A stretch of DNA of 64,000 nucleotides from assembly GCA_032433765.1 (NCBI GenBank), contig JAVIAB010000101.1, positions 64,947,640 to 65,011,639 of the forward strand. The letters are read 5' to 3'. The position numbers and the translations under genes are program-made. The notes beneath the pieces are model-generated. The model made no database searches. It was not told the origin of the DNA and was given only the letters and a program-made list of their open reading frames with translations. The stretch is from Megaustenia siamemsis. Lineage: Eukaryota; Mollusca; Gastropoda; Stylommatophora; Ariophantidae. Shown here piece after piece: positions 56,461 through 64,000 of the stretch; positions within the stretch are counted from its first letter, which is position 1, and each line of letters begins with the position of its first letter.

Positions 56461-57022
56461 TTAGGTAATTGAGTTATTGAGTTAATTGCGGGTCATTGTC
56501 ATTGCACTGCAAACAATACACGATAATGTGCCCCTGAATAACGTAAGTACCGGCACCCACTCCTCGCCAGCTTTGATATTGGTATGCCCATATACCTGGT
56601 TGATGACAGCTTTGGATAGGTCCAAACATGAGTTATATCTTTTTAGCCTGACACCTTTTGCTGTATTGAGCTCATGATGCAGTGGATGCTCTTTATCTGC
56701 ACTTATCTTCAGGTATGTTCGAGCCCTCCAGATCTTGATCCTGTCATCCATGGTTGGGAAGTCAAGAATTACCTCATTGCTACACAGGGAGTGTCCCTCG
56801 TACACCCCAAGATAATGCGCATAGTTGCATTATGTATTTTCTCCAGCCTGTCAATTTGCGTTATACTGATGCCTGATGCGATGACTAGTGCCTGGAACAG
56901 AAGTGTAAGTAGCCTCTGCTCGATGTTGGCAGCTGTCATGATCTTCAAAGAGGCTAATCTGTTGCGGGGTATTTGTTATTACACGTTCCCTAAACGAGGC
57001 TGCGATCAAACTTAACTCCGAG
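56461..57022 (-). pseudogene. Family C LINE, right-hand neighbour of a nested insertion (downstream part)
   Basis: The minus strand gives the thumb and linker: AANIEQRLLTLLFQ-like near 56930, VILDFPTMDDRIKIWRARTY, LKISADKEHPLHHELNTAKG, VINQVYGHTNIKAGEEWVPV. It then stops near 56510 and joins a damaged tail with an (aactcaat)-type end at 56461-56485. RNase H is deleted. The upstream part continues at 60442-60830. The sequence AAACTTAACTCCGAG at the break (57008-57022) is repeated at 60442-60456. Confidence 0.82.
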
Positions 57023-57193
57023 GTAACTTAACTGAGGCAAGATGCCGGCCTCGAGACAGAGAAGTTTCTGATTTAAATCCTGTCTGCACCGGTTGGGATA
57101 TTTATTTATGATTTCTCTCTGCTGCAACCACCCCTGGTCTCATCAGCGAGGCCCGGCTTAAAATGTCAATTACTCATCGACGGGAAAAAAATT
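57023..57193 (+). mobile_element. Probable tRNA-derived SINE
   Basis: The plus strand begins gtaacttaactgaggcaaga, similar to an A box, and has gatttaaatcctg at B-box spacing. It ends in gacgggaaaaaaatt. Both boxes are degenerate. It sits between the duplicated target and the GATA tail of the family B LINE, so it probably inserted into that tail. Confidence 0.45.
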
Positions 57194-60100
57194 ATCTATC
57201 TATTGACCTTTCGAGGCGTAGACCAAGATACACCTTCTCCTATCTGAATTTTTGTTCTAGCAGATTTCTTGTAAAGATAGTTTATCAAATCTCGCCATAT
57301 GGCTCTGTTCCGTGAAAGCAGCTCAATCTCATTGAGGGAGCCGAATCCTGCTGCTCTTGCCTTTCTCATCAATGTTTTCTCAGTGTCTCCCTGGGTCTTC
57401 CTTCTTTTCTCTTACCTGTTGTTTCCCATATGAGGGCTTGCTTTGCTATTCGGTTATTATCTCTTCTCATCACATGTTCAACATATGACAATCGTCTTTT
57501 CTTTATTACTGAAGATATTAGTGGTTGACTGGCGATTTCTCTAATTTCCTCGTTTGTTTTGAATTCGTTCCACGCTATACCAAGTATTTTCCTATGACAT
57601 TTATTTTCGAATGCGTTCAACTTTGTTTCTATATCTCTTGTTGTTTTCTAGCTTTCACACGCATACGTAAGGGTTGATAGTACATTAGATTTGAATAGTC
57701 TAAGTTTTGTGTTTGTGCTGATGAGTTTTGATTTCCACAACTTTTCAAGGCTTCTGAAAGACATTGCTTCTTTAGCTATTCTGATTCTAATTTCTTTGCT
57801 TGTATCCCCTTCTTGATCAATGTGACTTCCAAGATAAAGTGATCGATCTCTTCTACTGGTTTGTTGTCCATGTTTATTTTGTCATCTATTGGAATTAAAC
57901 TTTTCGTGACTTTAGTCTTTTCATGATTGATTTCAAGCCCAATTTTGCTGGCTATTGATGATAGTTTATTTGTGTTTTTCTGCATCGTTTTTATCTGACT
58001 GTTGATGAGAACTATGTCATCAGCAAAGTCGAGGTCCTCCAAATGGTCTCCTCGTATCCATTCGATGCCTTTATTACCAGTGCAGCATTTCTTTATTATT
58101 AAGTCCATAACAATTCCAAACAACAAGGGCGATAAAATACATCCTTGTTTAACCCCAGTTTCTATTGGGAGACTATTCCTCTGTTCGAACTGCACATGTA
58201 TAACCATCATACATGTCTTTGATAATATTTATGATTTTTGATGGTAAGCCATATTGCTTCAGAAATTTCCACAAATAATCTCTATGAATAATATCAAATG
58301 CCCTTTTGAAGTCGATGGAGTTAAGTATAAAAGGTTTTTGCTTTTCAATGTGTTCCTCCAATATAAGTCGTAGAGAGAAAATGTGGTCAAGGCCCCTTTT
58401 CTAAACCCATCCTGTTCTTAACGCATTACTGTATCTATTGAATCCTTTATGCTATTAAGGATGCTTTTGTTGAATAACTTAAAGGCAACTGACAAAAGTG
58501 TCACGCCTCTCCAGTTGTTACAATCTCTAAGATTGTCCTTTTTTTTGAATCTTAATAATGATTCCTTTTTTACATTTATGAGGCGTCTTCTCTGTTTTCC
58601 AAATGATGTTGAGCATTTTTTTGGAGATATATTAGATTATGACTATCAATTGCCTTGAGGATCTCAGCAGTAAACGTATCCTCTCCAGGAGCCTTGCTAT
58701 TGGTCATAAAGCTTTAAGGTGGTTTCTATTTCGCTCAAGGTGAAGTCATCTAAATTTACATCTAATTCTGCTGCTGGTGTTTGCTTCAAAATATATTAAA
58801 TTGTGGAGTAGTGGACGGTTAAGAATTTCTTTGAAGTGTTCCGCCCAACGGCTTCTATGTCTGCGCTTGTTGTTAGCATTAATCCAGATTTGTCTAGAAT
58901 TGGTGTTCCACTGGATGTATAGGTGTCTATCAGCATCTTTTGTACAGTATAATGAGTTCTGCTGTCTCCTGTAATTGCAGCTGTCTGCTTTCTCTGTGAA
59001 ATTGTCTATATACGCTCTTGTATCTCTTCTTGCTGAACTTTTCACATTGTTGTCTAATTCTGTGTATGTTGCTTTTGCCAGGACCTTACCAAGATCTGTC
59101 TTTATATTAGTCATGGCTCTCTTCACTTCTCTTCTTTCTTTGATGTATTTCCATGTGGTGTCTGAGATCCGCGCTCGTTTTTCCATTTTCTTCAGTCCAG
59201 CACTTGCTTCTGCTGCTGCCATTAGTATTTTGCTCTGTGAGTCCCACATTTCATTGATATCTAAGTCTATTTCACCGAGTGCTGTATAACAATTACTTAG
59301 CTCTATGTTAAACTTTTTGTTTATGGCTTCATCTTTCAAGTTATGGCTATCAATTGTATGTGTAGTTGACCTCTTCTGTTGGTTTGTAAATTTTAATCTT
59401 ATTTTTTCCAATGCACAGGTTGTGGTCACTATTCACATCAACACCTCTGTATGCTTTTACATCTATTAATAATGATCTGAATTGTTGTTGAATACATATG
59501 TGGTCAATTTGATTTGAGGTTCTATCATCAGGAGATATTCATGTTGTTTTGTGAATATTATTGTGTGGAAATAATGTCTCACCTATAACTAAATTGTCTA
59601 TTAAACATAATTATATTAAACTTTCTTCATTCTGACTTCTGTTCCACTCCTGCGTTGTTTTTTCCCAATTTGGCGTTGAAATCTCCCATTACAATTAAAT
59701 AACCGTGTTTGGGTATTTTGTTTATAAGTTGTTGTAGTTGGTTATAAAAATGTTCCTTAACATCATCATCAGCTTCGTTTGTAGGCGCATAACATTGAAC
59801 AATTGAAAGTCTTCCATGTTTAGTTTTGTGGCGTGTTCGTATCAGACGGCTATTTACGGGTTCCCATTTTAATAGACTTCTTGCAGCTATGTCTATCATC
59901 ATTATGTCTACTCCTTCGCGGTTTTTCCCATCTTCCCTTCCAGAATAAAACTACTATTTTATTATCAATAGATCTCCTACCTGTTCCAAGCCAGCGCCTT
60001 TCGCTTAATCCTAAAATACTTACATCGTATCTATCCATCTCGCTCGCCACCTGTGCATCTTTCGTCGGTGCAGCCATTGTACGTACATTCCAGAATCATA

Positions 60101-60441
60101 TTTTTGTTGTTGTTTTAGGGCCGAAAAAAATATCACTATTATCTACTGCTAATTTACACATTCTGTATCTATTCTACGTTTCATTAACAACATCGTTTTT
60201 ACGATAGCGGCTTGTTAAACCTCTGATCAACTGTTCTATACCAAGCCGGAGAAAAATAATTCCTCCATTTTGGAAACAACCGGAAAAAATATGAGTGCCA
60301 CTAAAGTCGGAGTTATCTGCCTGTGTGGCGAGGGACCCCTGTGCACACGGCTGCCATGTAAAAACGGATTAACAAGCACAATTCAGTTCGTAGTCTCTAG
60401 GGACTTCGTCAGAAGTAAAGCTGGCGAACGAAATAAAACAA
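57194..60441 (-). mobile_element. Family B LINE (APE endonuclease and RT), nearly full length, degenerate
   Basis: Minus strand from 60441: 5' UTR of about 350 bp; endonuclease start FWNVRTMAAPTKDAQVASEM (near 60090), DRYDVSILGLSERRWLGTGR, SIVQCYAPTNEADDDVKEHF, YLIVMGDFNAKLGKNNAG. Linker 59429-58746 (KFNIELSNCYTALGEIDLDI, ISDTTWKYIKERREVKRAM, RWAEHFKEILNRPLLHNL). RT: NSIDFKRAFDIIHRDYLWKF, TGVKQGCILSPLLFGIVMD, DLDFADDIVLIN. End 57620-57369 (NAFENKCHRKILGIAWNEF, VEHVMRRDNNRIAKQALIW, GKRKEGRPRETLRK). The 3' UTR ends in a short GATA tail. There is no RNase H. Catalytic RT Asp residues remain, but there are at least six frame changes. With the SINE it lies between 15-bp direct repeats. Confidence 0.87.
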
Positions 60442-60830
60442 AAACTTAACTCCGAGTTACGTCATCATATTGTCCCAGGTCACTTCGCAGCTATCATTCG
60501 TACCACGGTGTTTCCGTGTTATCAATATGATTGTTAAGGGGTTACCATACAACTGCTGGTTTATAAGGATTAACCAAGGCGTCTTGAATTCCACACCAGG
60601 AAGTGATACGATCGAGTTCGCTTTTCATTGTTGAGGTGATTTCCCTTCTGTCTCTTCCCTGTAAATATACCATAGTGTCATCTGCCAAGGTCATAGTTCT
60701 TCCCCTCCTTTCATCTGATGTTCCTTGATCGTTATTGTGTACACGTTAAATAGAACTGGTGACAATGGTGAGTCTTATGGCAGCCCTGGACAGATGTATG
60801 TTGGTTCGTATGACCAAATTCTACGAACTA
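60442..60830 (-). pseudogene. Family C LINE, upstream part of the split copy
   Basis: Minus strand: RTNIHLSRAA and RLTIVTS near 60800-60760, then MTLADDTMVYLQGRDRREIT (RT catalytic block ADD), KSELDRITSWCGIQDALVNP, and a segment leading to AAACTTAACTCCGAG at 60442-60456. It continues on the far side of the family B insertion at 57022. Confidence 0.82.
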
Positions 60831-60935
60831 GCACATGCTGATCAATAGGTTATTAAAGTAAACAAACATGTCGTAATTTCTATGTTGTCACATTCAATGC
60901 AGTGTATGTATGTGTATATACATATCGATATAGAT
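60831..60935. other. Unassigned sequence
   Basis: No feature recognised. Confidence 0.3.
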
Positions 60936-60939
60936 ATAT

Positions 60940-61232
60940 ACTGAAGTCAAAGCAAAAAGTTAGCTAATTTCCAATAGTTGGAAGAACAAATCAACATTTT
61001 TTGGCCATGTAATGGATAATGAACAGCTGGAATATATTGTAACAACTGGGAAAAATTGAGGGACAAAGAGAGAGAGAGAGAGTGAAGCAAAGAGACAAAA
61101 TATCAGACAGCCTAAAAGAATGGCTTAGCATAAGGTCAACAACAGAAATAATAAATAAATGTCGCGATCGAAAGTTGTGGAGAGACAAGTCACCTGCGCC
61201 AGCAAGCCTGGTACTTGATGCTGATGATATAT
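60940..61232 (+). pseudogene. Family F LINE 3' end
   Basis: The plus strand gives FFGHVMDNEQLEYIVTTGKN, a (ga)n insertion, KISDSLKEWLSIRSTTEII, NKCRDRKLWRD and a gatgctgatgat tail, matching 32770-32985. Confidence 0.78.
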
Positions 61233-61384
61233 ATATTCTTGTTATTATAGACGTCGGTAAAATCTAAGGAGTAAAATAAACTGGCTATTGCTACGCCACA
61301 ACGAGAATGGTCTCAGTCTGCAAAGTAAGAACACTAAGTAAGAATGGTTATATAGAAAAAACAGTCGTCATCATGATTCAACAT

Positions 61385-61572
61385 AAACAATAAACAGAAC
61401 ACATCTGAAACAAGACCAATGCATCAAATACTTGGACACAATAATAACATCACATGGAAGATACATCACGGAAATTAAAAGCAGAATAGCTCAGGCCAAA
61501 ATAGTATTTCACAGAAAATGAAAAAAAATGTCTCTTGCAACAAGTCTTTGTCAACGAAAGTTAGAAAGAGCG
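61385..61572 (+). pseudogene. RTE-like LINE (family G type), left part
   Basis: The plus strand reads LKQDQCIKYLDTIITSHGRY and ITEIKSRIAQAKIVFHRK, the block after the RT palm. It is interrupted at 61572 by a 580-bp element and resumes at 62164. Confidence 0.72.
61562..61572. repeat. 11-bp target-site duplication (left), partner 62153-62163
   Basis: TAGAAAGAGCG flanks the dispersed element exactly on both sides. Confidence 0.88.
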
Positions 61573-62152
61573 TGGTTTTACTAACTACAGGTCATGTGGC
61601 TTCTGTTGGATTGGAAATGATAACTTACCACCACTGTGTGTCTATATGTTTGGAATTGGAGTCATCAATGACGGCCTAACATCATCAAGTGCTATGACGA
61701 TCATCATTTTCGGGAGGACGTGAACTCCCATGGTATATGGTGGATAGGAGGCAGGAACCATTGAAGGTTATGTCTGAAAAGTGTTCCTTCTTGCAGTTTC
61801 GTCATATTCCAAGTCCGGCTTGTTGCAGGAGCTACTGAGTTAAGTGCTCTGTGCACACCGTGAGCTGTGTGTCTCATCCGTTTTGATCCTGCTTCGATAT
61901 CCCGCTTGTTTACGATGAATGATGATATCGTATGACAGGGAACAGTTGGCTGTGTTCACTTTCTGCGCGGTTTCGCCTTATGTCTTTTGGCGTGGGCTGA
62001 GACTGCTACGATGGGGACTACAGTTACCTTTCTTTGTTTGGGAGATGAGTTGGTAATTCGGATGATTCCACTGGCACGGGCGGTTGAGCAATTATGGATT
62101 CTAATTCGTTTGCTGTGATACCGAGGCCTTCCATAACCAATAACAATAACAA
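61573..62152 (+). mobile_element. Unknown 580-bp retroposon-like element, copy 2
   Basis: It is bracketed by the exact 11-bp repeat TAGAAAGAGCG and ends at the right in ccaataacaataacaa, a short AAC/AAT-rich tail. Together these imply insertion by target-primed reverse transcription with the 3' end at the right. A related copy lies at about 39765-40245. No long frame, tRNA-like box pair or known LINE domain was recognised. It could be the 3' end of an unseen LINE or a non-tRNA SINE. Confidence 0.75.
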
Positions 62153-62163
62153 TAGAAAGAGCG

Positions 62164-62500
62164 TTAAGCAGTGCTATATATAGCCTATTCTGACCTATGG
62201 AAGCAAATCATGGACAATAGACATACACATGAAAAGGCAAATAGAGGACGCGGGGATATGACTTCTGAGAATGATTTTGAAAGCGCACTGGACAGCTATA
62301 AATAATAGTGAGAACATTTTCAAAGAGAATAATTCAAAAAGCTAGATCTTAAAGAAAAATAACAAAATAGAAATTCAATCGTCATTTTTCGGGCAAATCA
62401 CGAGAAGAAGAAAATTGGATTACTTTGTTACAACTGGCAAAGGAGATCACGAACGACAAAGAGATAATATACTATAAAAGGTATACGTTGCACCGTGAAC
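62164..62500 (+). pseudogene. RTE-like LINE (family G type), right part
   Basis: This continues the copy at 61385-61572: a SYGSKSWTIDIHMKR-like block near 62205, a KAHWTAI segment, SSFFGQITRRRKLDYFVTTG near 62370-62440, and the RQRDNIL region. It stops before the usual terminus. Many frameshifts are present. Confidence 0.68.
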
Positions 62501-62539
62501 TATCCATGGTTGTAGAGAAAGTTGACCCAAAGTACTTTT

Positions 62540-62625
62540 GATTTCAGAGCTGACTCTACCCATTGCCTGCGTACAGAGCCCGCTTTCACTGCTTTAACAC
62601 GCTCATCGATTAACTTAGTATGCAC
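62540..62625 (-). pseudogene. Family C LINE, short RNase H fragment
   Basis: The segment actctacccattgcctgcgt and acagagcccgctttcactgc matches 34673-34760 (encoding the ACILSDSMSM region). Its right end runs into the 37-bp array. Confidence 0.75.
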
Positions 62626-62940
62626 GCATGAGTGTAGTCGTGTGACTAAATAAGTGGTAGAAGCGTGAGTGTAGTCGTGTGACTAAATGAGTGGTAGAAG
62701 CGTGAGTGTAGTCGAGTGACTAAATAAGTGGTAGAAGCGTGAGTGTAGTCGTGTGACTAAATAAGTGGTAGAAGCGTGAGTGTAGTCGTGTGACTAAATA
62801 AGTGGTAGAAGCGTGAGTGTAGTCGTGTGACTAAATAAGTGGTAGAAGCGTGAGTGTAGTCGTGTGACTAAATAAGTGGTAGAAGCGTGAGTGTAGTCGT
62901 GTGAATAAATAAGTGGTAGAAGCGTGAGTGTAGTCGTGAG
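62610..62940. repeat. 37-bp minisatellite, about 8.5 copies, derived from a LINE
   Basis: The unit is gtggtagaagcgtgagtgta plus gtcgtgtgactaaataa (37 bp), nearly invariant. The part gcgtgagtgtagtcgtgtgac is the RNase H segment seen at 34745-34770 (gcgtgggtgtagtcttgtgac), so the array grew out of the family C fragment at its left edge. Confidence 0.93.
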
Positions 62941-62984
62941 ACCCTAACCAGATAAATGTTCATGAATGCCATTGACAGAATAAC

Positions 62985-63545
62985 TAGTAGACTCAACTCA
63001 GTGACAAACTAATCCACTAGACTCACCACACCAACAGACAAATTATAAAGCTCAACTCACCGACACACTAATTTCGAGATTCAATTCACTTTCAGATTAA
63101 TTATGAGGGCCAATCTACTGACAGGCAATCTACGAGACTCAAATCGGACATACATACAAACTCAACTCTAACAGACTAATTACGAGACTCAACTCTGTCA
63201 CACTAATTACGAGACTCAACTCTGACCGACTAATTACGAGACTCAACACTGACACACTAATTACGAGACACAACTCTGAGACACTAATTACGAGACCCAA
63301 CTCTGTCACACTAATTACGAGACTCAACTCTGACCGACTAATTACGAGACTCAACTCTGACACACACTTTTTACGAGATACAACTCTGAGACACTAATTA
63401 CGAGACTCAACTCGGACACACTGATTACGAGATTCAACTTTGGCACACTAATTACTAGACTCAACTCTGGCAGACTAACTATGAAACTCAACTTTGAGAT
63501 ATTAATTACGAGACTCAACTCTAACACACTAAATACGAGCATCCA
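62985..63545. repeat. 27-bp minisatellite, about 20 copies
   Basis: The unit is actcaactctgacacactaa plus ttacgag (27 bp); the left copies are the most diverged. As 27 is a multiple of three, the minus strand encodes a repeated nonapeptide, SELSLVISV, without stops. I treat the frames at 63139-63363 and 63351-63620 as by-products. Confidence 0.92.
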
Positions 63546-64000
63546 GTTGTTCATTTCATCTAACCCTGAAACCTTCCTATACATCAATATGCGTATCAAA
63601 CAAAGGAGGCGAGGGTGCATATTTTAGGATGCTTTTTCTCCTGTACTCCATCTTCTTGGATATCAGAGGAAAACTGTGATGACACATCGACATCGCTTAT
63701 TTACTCTCCATGCATTCACTATTTTTATTATTGGGTTAGATGCTCTATGTAGGTAATTGATTTTAGCGTTATTTTTGTTGGTCGTCAGCAATTTAGTTAA
63801 TTATCACAGCGGTTATCTCTTTATGGATGCTGTTCTTTGAAACGACAGCTGTGTTAACACATGGTAGTAAGACAAGCTAGTACACCAACATGTTACACTT
63901 TAGTAATCCTACTTTAGTAATCCTGGATAAACCTACATATCAACAAAACACGTGTACAACAGTTTTCCTACTGAGATAAATCTGTGTGGACTTTAAAAAA
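63546..64000. other. Unassigned sequence at window end
   Basis: No feature recognised. Confidence 0.4.

Overview
The window looks like eukaryotic, animal, repeat-dominated intergenic DNA. It is AT-rich, carries long GATA, AGT, TA and CA microsatellites, tRNA-derived SINEs, a hAT-type MITE, a mariner relic, and fragments of at least eight non-LTR retrotransposon (LINE) families. The LINE proteins (APE endonuclease plus reverse transcriptase, several with RNase H) resemble families that are abundant in molluscs. A gastropod-like mollusc is my best guess, from family resemblance only; no search was run. I found no convincing host gene, no tRNA or rRNA gene, and nothing bacterial. I use local labels for LINE families: A (APE-RT-RNase H, intact here), A2 (relative of A), B, D, E, F, G and I (RTE-like, no RNase H), C and H (RNase H-bearing).

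Layout. 1-4.8 kb: LINE 3' ends, a 31-bp minisatellite and an AGT array. 4.8-9.7 kb: a minus-strand family I LINE interrupted by a truncated A2 LINE. 9.7-16.1 kb: LINE tails, a 45-bp array interrupted by a two-LINE composite insertion, a SINE whose body has expanded into 24 copies of a 50-bp repeat, and a mariner relic. 16.5-25.7 kb: family C, D, F, G and A fragments with derived minisatellites. 25.7-30.4 kb: the quietest stretch, holding one MITE. 30.4-37.1 kb: a 740-bp GATA tract, two opposed family F LINEs, and a family C LINE nested in one of them. 37.5-41.6 kb: rearranged family C pieces, a 71-bp satellite and an unknown dispersed element. 41.6-48.5 kb: a tandem array of a minus-strand LTR element with three LTRs and a gag-like (zinc knuckle plus RRM-like) reading frame but no pol. 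49.7-53.8 kb: a complete 4.05-kb family A LINE between perfect 12-bp target duplications, broken only by one frameshift. 53.8-64 kb: a SINE, family C split by a 3.4-kb family B insertion, further LINE tails and two minisatellites.

Most information is in the order of insertion. Several nested insertions can be resolved from exact target-site duplications seen by eye: 12 bp for A, 9 bp for C into F, 15 bp for B into C, 11 bp each for a SINE, an unknown 580-bp element and the E/B composite, and 8 bp for the hAT MITE. A second theme is that minisatellites arise from within mobile elements. The 50-bp array is a piece of a SINE, and the 77-bp and 37-bp arrays are pieces of the family C RNase H region.
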